Notes under the pieces: model-generated
Told to the model about the DNA's origin: nothing
The model's input: only the letters and a program-made list of their open reading frames with translations
The model's database searches: none
Shown: one piece after another, positions 1 through 9,462 of the stretch
How positions within the stretch are numbered: position 1 is the stretch's first letter
How the letters are laid out: each line of letters begins with the position of its first letter
Made by a program: the position numbers and the translations under genes
From: Microbacterium hydrothermale
GTDB taxonomy: Bacteria; Actinomycetota; Actinomycetes; Actinomycetales; Microbacteriaceae
Length of the DNA stretch: 64,000 nucleotides
Assembly (NCBI RefSeq): GCF_004854025.1
Contig: NZ_STGM01000004.1
Coordinates: forward strand, 186,001 to 250,000
Direction of reading: 5' to 3'

Positions 1-304
1 CCTGGTCGACCAGGTTCTGCAGGTTCGACGCGAAGTCGGTCTCGGACTGCGACTGCACCTCGATGGGCTTCTTCGAGCCGAGCTCGGAGGCGGCGGCGTC
101 GAGGCCCTCCTTGCCGAGCTGGTTGAACGACTTGTCGTCGAATCCACCCGAGTCGGACACCATGCAGGGCAGGTAGTCGCTGGCGCCGGCGGCGGCACCA
201 CCGGATGCGCCGTTGCTCTCGGGTGCGGCGCCGCAACCGGCGAGCAGCGCGGCGGCGCCGATCATGGCGAGGCCGCTGACGACGGCCTTCTTCGTGGTCT
301 TCAC
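1..304 (-). CDS. BMP-family ABC transporter substrate-binding lipoprotein (N-terminal part)
   Basis: Only the first ~101 codons lie in the window; the gene runs off the left edge. The GTG start at 304 has a good GGAGGA Shine-Dalgarno about 7 nt upstream. The signal peptide has Lys at residues 2, 5 and 6, a hydrophobic stretch and an LAGC lipobox with Cys24, so it should be a surface lipoprotein. After a Gly/Ala/Ser linker comes MVSDSGGFDDKSFNQ, which is characteristic of the BMP/PnrA family that binds nucleosides for ABC importers. The permease and ATPase would be expected beyond the left edge. Ligand is not determinable here. Confidence 0.85.
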   Translation of the reverse strand, partial: MKTTKKAVVSGLAMIGAAALLAGCGAAPESNGASGGAAAGASDYLPCMVSDSGGFDDKSFNQLGKEGLDAAASELGSKKPIEVQSQSETDFASNLQNLVDQ

Positions 305-465
305 GAATGGTCCTCCAAGACGGATGCCCCCAACGGGTTCGGGGGACGATCCCGTCACGTTACCTACTGTGTCGGCGCGCTTGCGCGCCCGGAGCCCCCG
401 CGCGCGCCAATGGTTACAAAGACGCAATCTCGCGTCACGCCCCGGCCACACGGCCCGACGAAGAA

Positions 466-500
466 GGGACCGGATGCCACGGGGTGTGGCATCCGGTCCC
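466..500 (-). terminator. Perfect 15-bp hairpin terminator downstream of manC
   Basis: Arms 466-480 and 486-500 are perfectly complementary with a 5-nt loop, and contain the GGATGCC/GGCATCC heptamer on each side. It lies between the 3' end of manC and the lipoprotein gene (both minus). No clear U tract follows, as is usual for high-GC actinobacteria. Confidence 0.75.
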
Positions 501-523
501 AACGAGGAATCCGCGTCCCGGCC

Positions 524-1642
524 CTAGAGGACGTCGCCCCGACCGGTGAGCTTGAGCGCGTCGACGACGCCCTTCACGCGCTGCGCGTTCTCGCTCGTGG
601 TCACGAGGAGCGCGTCGGGGGTGTCGACGACGACGATGTCGCGCACGCCGATGAGGCTGATCACGCGCTTGGTCTGCGAGACCACGATGCCGCTGGAGGC
701 GTCGGAGAGCACGCGGGCGTCTTCTCCGAGGATCGCGAGCTCGTTGCGACCGCCCGAGGAGTTGAGCTTGGAGAGGCTGGCGAAGTCCCCCACGTCGTCC
801 CAGTCGAAGTGACCGGGGATGACGGCGAGGCGCCCCTTCTCGGCGGCCGGCTCGGCGACCGAGTAGTCGATGGCGATCTTCTTCAGGCCCGGCCAGATGC
901 GGTCGACGGCGGGGCCGCGGCGGTCGCGGTCGTCCCACGCCTCGGCGAGTTCGAGCAGCCCCGCGTGCAGCTCCGGCTCGTTGACGGCGAGCTCGGCCAG
1001 CAGCACGTCGGCGCGGGTGATGAACATGCCGGCGTTCCACAGGTAGGCGCGGTCGGAGAAGTACTGCTTCGCGGTCTCGAGGTCGGGCTTCTCGACGAAG
1101 CGCTCGACCATGTACGCCTCGGGGGCGTCGTCGACGATCAGCTCGTCGGACTGCTTGATGTACCCGAACCCGACGGAGGGCTCGCTCGGCTGGATGCCGA
1201 TGGTGCAGATGTATCCGGCCCGCGCGACGGCCACGGCCTGGCGCACCGCGAAATCGAACTGGCGCGTCTGGCGGATGACGTGGTCGGCCGCGAACGACCC
1301 GATGATGACGTCGGGCTCGCGGCGCACGAGGATGGCCGCCGCCAGGCCGATCGCGGCGGAGGAGTCGCGCGGTTCCGACTCGAGGAAGACGTTGTGGTCG
1401 GGGACGCCCGGCAGTTCCCGCTCCACGGCGGCGCGATGCGCGCGGCCCGTCACGACGGCGATGCGATCGGCGCCCGAGAGCGGGGCGAGGCGATCCCACG
1501 TGTCGCGCAGCAGCGTCTGGCCCGACCCGGTGAGGTCGTGGAGGAACTTGGGGGCGTCGGCACGCGACAGCGGCCACAGGCGGCTGCCGATCCCTCCGGC
1601 GGGGATCACGGCGTAGAAGTCGTCGATAGCGATGTCGGCCAT
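524..1642 (-). CDS. manC: Mannose-1-phosphate guanylyltransferase
   Basis: 372 aa cytosolic nucleotidyltransferase making GDP-mannose from mannose-1-phosphate and GTP, for glycan and mannolipid synthesis. The nucleotide-binding signature GGIGSRLWPLS is at residues 16-26, followed by a lysine in PKFLHDL, and FVEKPD lies in the middle of the protein. There is no C-terminal phosphomannose isomerase domain, so it is the short monofunctional form. The ATG at 1642 is preferred over a longer open frame starting at 1729 because a TAGGGT -10 box ends 7 nt before it, indicating a leaderless transcript, and the extra 29 residues look non-coding. Confidence 0.9.
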   Translation of the reverse strand: MADIAIDDFYAVIPAGGIGSRLWPLSRADAPKFLHDLTGSGQTLLRDTWDRLAPLSGADRIAVVTGRAHRAAVERELPGVPDHNVFLESEPRDSSAAIGLAAAILVRREPDVIIGSFAADHVIRQTRQFDFAVRQAVAVARAGYICTIGIQPSEPSVGFGYIKQSDELIVDDAPEAYMVERFVEKPDLETAKQYFSDRAYLWNAGMFITRADVLLAELAVNEPELHAGLLELAEAWDDRDRRGPAVDRIWPGLKKIAIDYSVAEPAAEKGRLAVIPGHFDWDDVGDFASLSKLNSSGGRNELAILGEDARVLSDASSGIVVSQTKRVISLIGVRDIVVVDTPDALLVTTSENAQRVKGVVDALKLTGRGDVL

Positions 1643-1649
1643 GGCTCCG

Positions 1650-1655
1650 ACCCTA
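1650..1655 (-). promoter_or_regulatory. -10 box (TAGGGT) for leaderless manC
   Basis: TAGGGT on the minus strand, 7 nt before the manC ATG; transcription would begin at or next to the start codon. No convincing -35 box is visible. Confidence 0.5.
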
Positions 1656-1738
1656 CTGCCCGCGCGCACGGGCGCTTTTCGGCACGATGACGGGTGAATG
1701 ACGACGCCGGAACGCGGGGATGACGGCATCGGGAGATA

Positions 1739-1752
1739 TCTCGATGTCGAGA
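1739..1752. promoter_or_regulatory. Palindromic operator upstream of sdhC
   Basis: TCTCGATGTCGAGA is a 6+2+6 palindrome 118 bp before the sdhC start. A 13/14 identical copy lies upstream of icd (55109-55122). Two TCA-cycle promoters sharing it suggests a common regulator, which I cannot name. Confidence 0.6.
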
Positions 1753-1795
1753 GAGTCTTAGGCGGCCCTAATCCCCGCCGTTCATAGCCCGGACG

Positions 1796-1801
1796 TAGTA
1801 T
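1796..1801 (+). promoter_or_regulatory. Probable -10 box of the sdh operon
   Basis: TAGTAT matches the TANNNT actinobacterial -10 consensus. It would give a 5' leader of about 60 nt before the sdhC GTG, which carries its own Shine-Dalgarno. No clear -35. Confidence 0.4.
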
Positions 1802-1869
1802 TTGCTAGCGCCCGTGTGACGCCTGGGCCCGTGGGGGTCCCGCACCGTGTTCGATCAGGGAGGACGACC

Positions 1870-2304
1870 GTGTCAGCACCAGCACGTGCCACGCCGTCGG
1901 TGAAAGAGACCACTTCGAAGAGGCCTCGGGGCACTCTCTACCGCGGCCGTGAGGGCATGTGGTCGTGGGTCCTGCACCGCATCACCGGCGTCGCGATCTT
2001 CTTCTTCCTCCTCGTGCACATCCTCGACACGGCGCTCATCCGCGTCTCGCCCGAGGCGTACGACGCCGTCATCGGCACCTACAAGAACCCGATCATGGGT
2101 CTCGGCGAGGTGGCCCTGGTCGGCGCAATCGCGTACCACGCGTTCAACGGGCTGCGCATCATCCTGGTCGACTTCTGGCCGTGGGCCACGCGCCACCAGC
2201 GTCAGCTGTGGTGGGGCGTGCTCGGCCTCTGGGTCGTCACGATGCTCGGGTTCACCCCGCGCCACCTGATCAACGTCTTCAGCGCCGTCACCGGGAGCCA
2301 CTGA
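1870..2304 (+). CDS. sdhC: Succinate dehydrogenase cytochrome b556 subunit
   Basis: 144 aa membrane anchor of complex II. It carries haem b with SdhD and passes electrons to quinone. Three membrane segments are visible after the HRITG motif, and a candidate haem-ligand His lies in AYHAFNGLR. I place the start at the GTG at 1870, behind GGAGG about 8 nt upstream; an upstream GTG at 1816 lacks a ribosome site. The stop overlaps the sdhD ATG (ATGA), so the two are translationally coupled. It is the first gene of sdhCDAB. Confidence 0.9.
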   Translation: MSAPARATPSVKETTSKRPRGTLYRGREGMWSWVLHRITGVAIFFFLLVHILDTALIRVSPEAYDAVIGTYKNPIMGLGEVALVGAIAYHAFNGLRIILVDFWPWATRHQRQLWWGVLGLWVVTMLGFTPRHLINVFSAVTGSH

Positions 2305-2762
2305 TGTCCGTCGCCCAAGAAGCCGCCACGATCCCCGCGCCCCGCACGCCCGCCGTGCGCAAGAAGGGCACCAACCTCGAGAAGTGGGGCTGGATCTACA
2401 TGCGCGCCTCCGGCGTGCTGCTGATCGTCCTGATCTTCGGCCACCTCTTCGTCAACCTCATGACGGGCGAGGGCATCCACCAGATCGACTTCGCGTTCGT
2501 CGCGGGCAAGCTCGCCTCGCCGTTCTGGCAGTGGTGGGACGTGCTGATGCTGTGGCTCGCCCTCATCCACGGCGCCAACGGCATGCGCACGATCGTGAAC
2601 GACTACGTCACGAACGCCAAGATCCGCACGATCCTCGTCGGTTCGCTGTGGGTGTCGGCCGCGTTCCTGATCCTCCTCGGCACGCTCGTCGTCTTCACCT
2701 TCGACCCCTGCCTCGGCGTCACCGAGAGCAGCTCCCTGTGGGACGTGTGCCAGGCGGCGTGA
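2304..2762 (+). CDS. sdhD: Succinate dehydrogenase hydrophobic membrane anchor subunit
   Basis: 152 aa second membrane anchor of complex II. It has a cytoplasmic N-terminal tail of about 35 residues rich in Ala/Pro/Lys and then three hydrophobic helices. The segment [17 protein letters not shown] has the conserved His and Arg-Asp features of the SdhD quinone and haem region. Its ATG overlaps the sdhC stop. A 46-bp gap separates it from sdhA. Confidence 0.88.
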   Translation: MSVAQEAATIPAPRTPAVRKKGTNLEKWGWIYMRASGVLLIVLIFGHLFVNLMTGEGIHQIDFAFVAGKLASPFWQWWDVLMLWLALIHGANGMRTIVNDYVTNAKIRTILVGSLWVSAAFLILLGTLVVFTFDPCLGVTESSSLWDVCQAA

Positions 2763-2808
2763 GCCCTCGGCATCCCTTCTTTCCCCTGACAGCAGAGGTA
2801 TCGCACAC

Positions 2809-4638
2809 GTGAGCACTCAGACCAGCTCGGACTCGATCGTCAAGGACGGCGTCCACTACCACCAGTTCGACGTCGTGATCGTCGGCGCCGGCGGCGCCGG
2901 CATGCGCGCGGCCATCGAGGCGGGCCCCGGCGCGAAGACCGCCGTCATCTCGAAGCTCTACCCCACCCGCTCGCACACCGGTGCGGCGCAGGGCGGCATG
3001 GCCGCGGCGCTGGCCAACGTCGAAGAGGACTCGTGGGAGTGGCACACCTTCGACACCATCAAGGGCGGCGATTACCTCGTCGACCAGGATGCCGCCGAGA
3101 TCCTCGCGAAAGAGGCCATCGACGCCGTCATCGACCTCGAGAACATGGGCCTGCCGTTCAACCGCACGCCCGAGGGCAAGATCGACCAGCGTCGCTTCGG
3201 CGGCCACACCGCCGACCACGGCAAGACCCCCGTGCGCCGCGCGTGCTACGCCGCCGACCGCACCGGTCACATGATCCTGCAGACGCTGTTCCAGAACTGC
3301 GTGAAGCTCGGCATCAACTTCTTCAACGAGTTCTACGTGCTCGACCTCATCACGGTGAAGGATGCCGCGGGCAAGACGCAGATCGCCGGCGTCGTCGCGT
3401 ACGACCTCGCCACCGGCGAGCTGCACGTCTTCCAGTCCAAGGCCGTGGTGTTCGCCACCGGCGGCTTCGGCAAGATCTTCAAGACGACCTCGAACGCGCA
3501 CACCCTCACCGGGGACGGCGTCGGCATCGTGTGGCGCAAGGGCCTGCCTCTGGAGGACATGGAGTTCTTCCAGTTCCACCCGACCGGCCTCGCCGGTCTC
3601 GGCATCCTGCTGACGGAGGGTGCTCGAGGCGAGGGCGCGATCCTGCGCAACGCCAGCGGTGAGCGCTTCATGGAGCGCTACGCCCCCACCATCAAGGACT
3701 TGGCGCCCCGCGACATCGTCGCCCGCTGCATGGTCCAGGAGGTGGCCGAGGGCCGCGGCGCCGGCCCGCACCGCGACTATGTGCTGCTGGACTGCACGCA
3801 CCTGGGCGCTGAGGTGCTCGAGACCAAGCTCCCCGACATCACCGAGTTCGCCCGCACCTATCTGGGCGTCGACCCGGTCGTCGAGCCGGTGCCCGTCATG
3901 CCGACCGCGCACTACGCGATGGGCGGCATCCCCACCAACATCAGGGCCGAGGTGCTCGCCGACAATGACACGGTCGTTCCGGGCCTGTACGCCGCCGGCG
4001 AGTGCGCGTGCGTCTCGGTGCACGGCTCGAACCGCCTGGGCACCAACTCGCTGCTCGACATCAACGTCTTCGGCAAGCGCGCCGGCCGCAACGCCGTCGA
4101 GTACGTGAAGACCGCCGACTTCGTGCCGCTGCCCGAGGACCCGGCTGCCGAGGTGCGCGGACTCATCGAGGGGCTGCGCAACAACAGCGGCACCGAGCGC
4201 ATCGCCGTGCTGCGTAAGACGCTGCAGGACGAGATGGACAAGGGCGCGCAGGTGTTCCGCACCCACGAGTCCCTTGCCCACGTCATGGACGTGATCGCCG
4301 ACCTGCGCGAGCGCTACAAGAACATCCACGTCGACGACAAGGGCAAGCGGTTCAACACCGACCTGCTCGAGGCCGTCGAGCTCGGCTTCCTGCTCGACCT
4401 CGCCGAGGTCGTCGTCTACTCGGCGCAGAACCGCGAAGAGAGCCGTGGCGGTCACATGCGCGACGACTTCCCCACGCGCGACGACGAGAACTACATGCAG
4501 CACACCATGGCGTACCTGTCGGGCGACCCGCACTCGTCGCACCCCGCCGACCACATCGAACTCGGCTGGAAGCCCGTGGTGTTCACCAAGAACGAGGCCG
4601 GGGAGCTGCGCTACCCGCCGCTGGAGAGGAAGTACTGA
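2809..4638 (+). CDS. sdhA: Succinate dehydrogenase flavoprotein subunit
   Basis: 609 aa catalytic subunit oxidising succinate to fumarate with covalently bound FAD. The dinucleotide-binding motif [13 protein letters not shown] is near residue 25, and [13 protein letters not shown] near residue 59 carries the histidine that attaches FAD. The active-site HPTG and GARGEG blocks and the C-terminal [15 protein letters not shown] block are all present. Length is normal. Translation starts at GTG 2809 after an AGAGG ribosome site; sdhB follows after one base. Confidence 0.95.
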   Translation: MSTQTSSDSIVKDGVHYHQFDVVIVGAGGAGMRAAIEAGPGAKTAVISKLYPTRSHTGAAQGGMAAALANVEEDSWEWHTFDTIKGGDYLVDQDAAEILAKEAIDAVIDLENMGLPFNRTPEGKIDQRRFGGHTADHGKTPVRRACYAADRTGHMILQTLFQNCVKLGINFFNEFYVLDLITVKDAAGKTQIAGVVAYDLATGELHVFQSKAVVFATGGFGKIFKTTSNAHTLTGDGVGIVWRKGLPLEDMEFFQFHPTGLAGLGILLTEGARGEGAILRNASGERFMERYAPTIKDLAPRDIVARCMVQEVAEGRGAGPHRDYVLLDCTHLGAEVLETKLPDITEFARTYLGVDPVVEPVPVMPTAHYAMGGIPTNIRAEVLADNDTVVPGLYAAGECACVSVHGSNRLGTNSLLDINVFGKRAGRNAVEYVKTADFVPLPEDPAAEVRGLIEGLRNNSGTERIAVLRKTLQDEMDKGAQVFRTHESLAHVMDVIADLRERYKNIHVDDKGKRFNTDLLEAVELGFLLDLAEVVVYSAQNREESRGGHMRDDFPTRDDENYMQHTMAYLSGDPHSSHPADHIELGWKPVVFTKNEAGELRYPPLERKY

Positions 4639-4639
4639 G

Positions 4640-5425
4640 ATGGCATCCACCGTCATCGAGCAGGTCGACACCTCGGAAGAGGTCGAGCAGACTCCTGAGG
4701 ACACCGGCATCCAGTCGTTCCTCGTCACCTTCAACATCCGCCGCTTCGACCCCGAGGTCGACGACGAGCCCCGCTGGGTCGACTACGACGTGGAACTGTA
4801 CTCCACCGACCGCGTGCTCGACGCCCTGCACAAGATCAAGTGGGAGGTCGACGGCTCGCTGTCGTTCCGCCGCTCGTGCGCGCACGGCATCTGCGGATCG
4901 GATGCCATGCGCATCAACGGCCGCAACCGCCTGGCCTGCAAGACGCTGATCAAGGATCTCGACATCTCGCAGCCGATCTACGTCGAGGCGATCAAGGGCC
5001 TGCCCCTCGAGAAGGACCTCATCGTCGACATGGAGCCGTTCTTCGCCTCCTACCGCGAGGTGCAGCCCTTCCTCATCTCGAACTCGAAGCCCGAGCCCGG
5101 CAAGGAGCGCATCCAGTCGATCGTCGACCGCGAGGTCTTCGACGACACCACGAAGTGCATCCTCTGCGCCGCGTGCACCTCGTCGTGCCCCGTGTTCTGG
5201 ACCGACGGGCAGTACTTCGGCCCCGCCGCGATCGTCAACGCGCACCGCTTCATCTTCGACTCGCGCGACGACGCGGGCGACGTGCGCCTCGACATCCTCA
5301 ACGACAAAGAAGGTGTGTGGCGCTGCCGCACGACCTTCAACTGCACCGAGGCGTGCCCCCGCGGCATCGAGGTCACCAAGGCCATCGCCGAGGTCAAGCA
5401 GGCCGTCCTCCGCGGCGGTCGCTGA
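4640..5425 (+). CDS. sdhB: Succinate dehydrogenase iron-sulfur subunit
   Basis: 261 aa. It carries the three clusters that connect FAD to quinone. The [2Fe-2S] ligands are in SCAHGICGSDAM...RLAC, the [4Fe-4S] ligands in CILCAACTSSCP, and the [3Fe-4S] ligands in CRTTFNCTEACPRGI. An N-terminal extension of about 25 acidic residues precedes the ferredoxin fold. The ATG follows the sdhA stop by one nucleotide. This is the last gene of the sdh operon; a hairpin follows 12 bp after the stop. Confidence 0.95.
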   Translation: MASTVIEQVDTSEEVEQTPEDTGIQSFLVTFNIRRFDPEVDDEPRWVDYDVELYSTDRVLDALHKIKWEVDGSLSFRRSCAHGICGSDAMRINGRNRLACKTLIKDLDISQPIYVEAIKGLPLEKDLIVDMEPFFASYREVQPFLISNSKPEPGKERIQSIVDREVFDDTTKCILCAACTSSCPVFWTDGQYFGPAAIVNAHRFIFDSRDDAGDVRLDILNDKEGVWRCRTTFNCTEACPRGIEVTKAIAEVKQAVLRGGR

Positions 5426-5437
5426 CCCTTCTCCCTC

Positions 5438-5470
5438 GAACGGCGGGTGCGCTCCGGCGCCCCGCCGTTC
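5438..5470 (+). terminator. Terminator after sdhB
   Basis: Perfect 10-bp arms (5438-5447 and 5461-5470) with a 13-nt loop, 12 bp after the sdhB stop. There is no U tract. Confidence 0.65.
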
Positions 5471-5545
5471 GGCGTTCCCGGGGCATGACCTGATCGCGCA
5501 AGGGCGGGGAACACCGGATGCCGCGCGCCCGCTGGTGCGCGGGGA

Positions 5546-5680
5546 GGGTGCCGCGGCGAGCGGCGGGAGTGGGTGCCGCGGCCAGCCGCGGGACGGGTGC
5601 CGCGGCGAGCGGCGGGAGTGGGTGCCGCGGCCAGCCGCGGGACGGGTGCCGCGGCGCGCGGCGGGGGCGGGTGCCGCGAG
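5546..5680. repeat. 49-bp tandem repeat built from 24/25-bp half units
   Basis: Units 5546-5594 and 5595-5643 are identical or nearly so. A third, diverged unit follows from 5644 and fades out near 5680. Each unit is two half units starting GGGTGCCGCGG. The block fills most of the gap between the sdh terminator and the next gene's promoter. It has no plausible open frame of its own. Confidence 0.75.
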
Positions 5681-5715
5681 GTGCGGAAGTCCGCGGGCGG
5701 GCGGCATCCCTTCAG

Positions 5716-5721
5716 TAGGCT
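5716..5721 (+). promoter_or_regulatory. -10 box (TAGGCT) for a leaderless gene
   Basis: TAGGCT, a 6-nt spacer, then the GTG start at 5728. The same hexamer and spacer length recur at 7072. Confidence 0.55.
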
Positions 5722-5727
5722 CGACGG

Positions 5728-6927
5728 GTGACCGAGACCCACGCCGACCCGCGACCGCTGCCCGCGGTGCGCGACGACGACCCGTCTCTGCGCAACAGGT
5801 TCGAGGCGGCGCAGGTCGCTGTTCGCGAGCGCCTCGACCAGCCGATCGCGCGCGCCGCGAAGATCGCGCAGTGGTTCCCGATCCGCGTGTGGCGGCACTT
5901 CCTGCAGCACAACGGGTTCCTGCTCGCCGCCGGGATGAGCTACCAGGGGCTGTTCGCCGTGTTCTCGGCGCTGTACCTCGCGTTCGCGGGGGTGGGGATC
6001 TGGCTGGGCGGGAGCCCCGCCGCGATCAACGGGCTGATCCGCATCATCAACAGCTACATCCCGGGGCTGATCAGCGAGAACGGGCTCGTCCACCGCGAGC
6101 AGGTGGAGTCCGTCGCCCAGGACAGCGGCCGCCTGCTGACCATCACCGGCGTCGTCGCCGGCGTCGTGGTCGTGTGGACGACCATCGGATTCGTCACCTT
6201 CACCCGTCGTGCCGTACGCGACACCTTCGGCCTCCCCTTCGACATGCGCAACTACGTCATGCTGAAGGCCCGCGACTTCCTCGCATCCATCCTCTTCGGG
6301 GTCTCGCTGCTCGTCGGAGCCGTCCTCGGCTCGGTGACCACCGGCGCCGTCGATCTGGTGTTCGGGCTGATCGGGTGGGATCGCGAGACGCTCGGCTGGT
6401 CCATCGGCGCGCGGCTGGTGTCGCTCGTGGTCGCGTTCGGCATCAACACCGTCGCCCTCGCGTCGCTCTTCCGCTTCCTGACGGGCACGACGCTGTCGTG
6501 GCGCCGCGCGTGGCCGGGAGCGATCGTCGGTGCCACGGGGATGGTCGTGCTGCAGGTCGGCGCGGGGTTCCTGTTCGTCTACACGCCGTCGAACCCCCTG
6601 CTGGCGACGTTCACGGTGCTCATCGGATTCCTGCTGTGGTTCCGGTTCATCGGCATCGTCATCCTCGTCTCGGCCGCGTGGATCGCCGTGGCCGCCGGCG
6701 ACCGCGACGTACCGCTGCGCTCCCCCGAGGATCGCCGCGCCATGGAGCAGGCGGCCCTCGTGATCGCGGCGCAGGTGGGGGTCCGCGAGGCCGAGAAGGC
6801 GCTCGCGCTGTCGCGCTGGCCGTGGCGCTGGCGCGCGCGACGCCGTCTCGCGGCGGCGGAGAAGGTGCTCGCGCGCACGGAGGCCGACGTTCCGGCTCCG
6901 CGCCGCATGTCGCTGCTGCCGGACTGA
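5728..6927 (+). CDS. YihY/BrkB-family inner membrane protein
   Basis: 399 aa polytopic membrane protein of the YihY/virulence factor BrkB family, whose molecular function is unsettled. After a cytoplasmic N-terminal part with IRVWRHFLQHNGF come the family-typical GMSYQGLFAVF helix and five more hydrophobic stretches (roughly residues 65-90, 140-160, 185-210, 225-260 and 270-320). The last ~75 residues are basic and soluble. The GTG start has no Shine-Dalgarno but lies 6 nt behind a TAGGCT box. Flanked by sdhB and xth; no operon link is evident. Confidence 0.8.
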   Translation: MTETHADPRPLPAVRDDDPSLRNRFEAAQVAVRERLDQPIARAAKIAQWFPIRVWRHFLQHNGFLLAAGMSYQGLFAVFSALYLAFAGVGIWLGGSPAAINGLIRIINSYIPGLISENGLVHREQVESVAQDSGRLLTITGVVAGVVVVWTTIGFVTFTRRAVRDTFGLPFDMRNYVMLKARDFLASILFGVSLLVGAVLGSVTTGAVDLVFGLIGWDRETLGWSIGARLVSLVVAFGINTVALASLFRFLTGTTLSWRRAWPGAIVGATGMVVLQVGAGFLFVYTPSNPLLATFTVLIGFLLWFRFIGIVILVSAAWIAVAAGDRDVPLRSPEDRRAMEQAALVIAAQVGVREAEKALALSRWPWRWRARRRLAAAEKVLARTEADVPAPRRMSLLPD

Positions 6928-7071
6928 GGCGCTCGGCCGTTCGGCGCTCGGGCGTGCGGGCGGGTGGGCGCGCGGGCACTGGCGCGCGGGCGTGAGGGCG
7001 GGCGCGCGGGCGCGCCTCGGCCCTCCGTCGCAGCGACGACGACGGCTCGGACCGATGTCGGAGGTCGCGGT

Positions 7072-7077
7072 TAGGCT
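7072..7077 (+). promoter_or_regulatory. -10 box (TAGGCT) for leaderless xth
   Basis: TAGGCT with a 6-nt spacer to the GTG at 7084. The 156 bp upstream (6928-7083) is low-complexity GC-rich sequence with nothing else recognisable. Confidence 0.55.
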
Positions 7078-7083
7078 CGTCGG

Positions 7084-7932
7084 GTGGCTCGTTCCGTGCG
7101 TATCGTCTCCGTCAACGTCAATGGCATCCGTGCCGCCGTCCGCAAGGGCATGACCGAGTGGCTCGACGCCTCCGGCGCCGACATTGTCGCCCTGCAAGAG
7201 GTGCGGGCGACCGCCGCGCAGCTGGCCGAGGCCCTGCCGGGGTGGCAGATCGTCAACGACGAAGCGCTGCAGAAGGGCCGTGCCGGGGTCGCGATCATCA
7301 GCCGGCTCCCGGGCGTCGCCACGCGCACGCACCTGGGTCCGGAGCCGCTCGACGCCTCCGGCCGCTGGATCGAGACCGACTTCGACATCGACGGCGAGAC
7401 GGTCACCATCGTCAGCGCCTACGTGCACAGCGGAGAGGTCGACACCCCGAAGCAGGATGCCAAGTGGCTCTTCCTCGATGCGATGGAGCGCCGTCTCGTC
7501 GAACTCGCCGCCGAGCGCGAGCTGGCCCTTGTCGCCGGTGACCTCAACGTCGGCCATCGGGAGCTCGACATCAAGAACTGGCGGGGCAATCGCAAGAACG
7601 CCGGCTTCCTCCCCCGCGAGCGCGCCTACTTCGACCGCTTCTTCGGTCCGGCCGGCCAGCAGGTCGAGGGCGTCGACGGATCGACCGGCACGGGCCTGGG
7701 GTGGATCGACGTCGGCCGCCGCGCCATGGGCGAGGTCGACGGCCCCTACACGTTCTGGTCGATGCGCGGCAAGGCGTTCGACACCGACAGCGGCTGGCGC
7801 ATCGACTATCACGTCGCCACCCCCGCTCTCGCCGAGCGGGTTACCTCGTATCGCGTCGACCGCGCCCCGTCGTACGACACGCGGTGGAGCGATCACTCCC
7901 CCGTCATCGTGGATTACACCCTGGGGCGCTGA
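7084..7932 (+). CDS. xth: Exodeoxyribonuclease III (AP endonuclease)
   Basis: 282 aa Mg2+-dependent AP endonuclease/3'-exonuclease of base-excision repair. Hallmarks are visible in order: the metal-binding Asn in NVNGIRAA (residues ~9-16), the catalytic Glu in LQEVRA (~residue 40), AGDLNVGHRELDIKN with the catalytic Asp/Asn, and the C-terminal SDHSPVIVDY with the catalytic Asp-His pair. It is full length for the ExoA/XthA family. The GTG start is leaderless. trpS follows after 43 bp with its own -10 box. Confidence 0.92.
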   Translation: MARSVRIVSVNVNGIRAAVRKGMTEWLDASGADIVALQEVRATAAQLAEALPGWQIVNDEALQKGRAGVAIISRLPGVATRTHLGPEPLDASGRWIETDFDIDGETVTIVSAYVHSGEVDTPKQDAKWLFLDAMERRLVELAAERELALVAGDLNVGHRELDIKNWRGNRKNAGFLPRERAYFDRFFGPAGQQVEGVDGSTGTGLGWIDVGRRAMGEVDGPYTFWSMRGKAFDTDSGWRIDYHVATPALAERVTSYRVDRAPSYDTRWSDHSPVIVDYTLGR

Positions 7933-7963
7933 GCCGGCGACCACCGCCGCGCGACGTGCCGCC

Positions 7964-8980
<1,017 letters not shown>

Positions 8981-8991
8981 CCCGCTCCGCT

Positions 8992-9029
8992 CGACGCCCG
9001 CGCGCTCCCTCGGGGGCGTGCGGGCGTCG
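8992..9029 (+). terminator. Terminator after trpS
   Basis: 10-bp perfect arms (8992-9001, 9020-9029) around an 18-nt loop; no T tract. Confidence 0.6.
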
Positions 9030-9086
9030 GTGTTCCGCCGAGCACGAGCCGGACCCGAGCTGCGCGCGCTGTGCGACGTGTGGCCT

Positions 9087-9157
9087 GCACAACTCCTGCA
9101 GATCGGCCCGCCGCGCCAGCTCCCGCCCCTTTCTGCCCCGGATTGCAGGAGTTGTGC
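9087..9157. repeat. 71-bp inverted-repeat element, copy A
   Basis: The 14-bp terminal arm GCACAACTCCTGCA (9087-9100) is perfectly inverted at 9144-9157, with a 43-nt interior. Copy B, 148 bp downstream, has the same interior except for two bases. It lies between convergent genes (trpS and the DUF559-type gene). The 9030-9462 gap contains copies A and B and no gene I can support. Confidence 0.85.
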
Positions 9158-9234
9158 GGGCAGCGCGACCTCGCGCGCGGGCCCGCGCGACGTCGGTCGC
9201 GCACGACCGACGCCCCACGGTCGTCCCGGCCCCC

Positions 9235-9305
9235 GCACAACTCCTGCAGATCGGCCCGCCGCGCCAGCTCCCGCCCCTTCCTGCCCCGAATTGCAGGAGT
9301 TGTGC
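9235..9305. repeat. 71-bp inverted-repeat element, copy B
   Basis: Arms 9235-9248 and 9292-9305 are perfect 14-bp inverted repeats. The interior is 41/43 identical to copy A. Similarity to copy A continues about 20 bp past the right arm, so A/B look like a tandem duplication. Confidence 0.85.
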
Positions 9306-9462
9306 AGGCAGCGCGACGTCACGCGCGCCCGGGCAGCGCCTCTTCACACGCCCGACGCGAAGTCCGCGGACGACCGAGCACCTCGGGTCCCGCCGACGCC
9401 GAGGACGTCATGACCAGAGCCCACGAGGCTGGAATCTCGCGCGAGTCGGGCCGCGCGCGGCG

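Noticed and set aside
2719..4737. A 672-codon open frame antisense to sdhA (and similar long antisense frames, e.g. 5050-7944 minus, 20268-22109 plus, 30000-31540 plus)
   Set aside because: At about 70% G+C, antisense and alternate frames lack stop codons by chance. Their translations are compositionally biased (Val/His/Asp/Gly-rich) with no domains, and the sense frames are certain genes.
6928..7083. Low-complexity GC-rich spacer, considered as a repeat or ncRNA
   Set aside because: Imperfect GCGGGCG strings without a clear period or stable symmetric structure; only the xth -10 box at its end is supportable.
9087..9305. CRISPR-like repeat-spacer arrangement
   Set aside because: The repeats are inverted arms of single elements in pairs, not regularly spaced direct repeats, and there are no cas genes.
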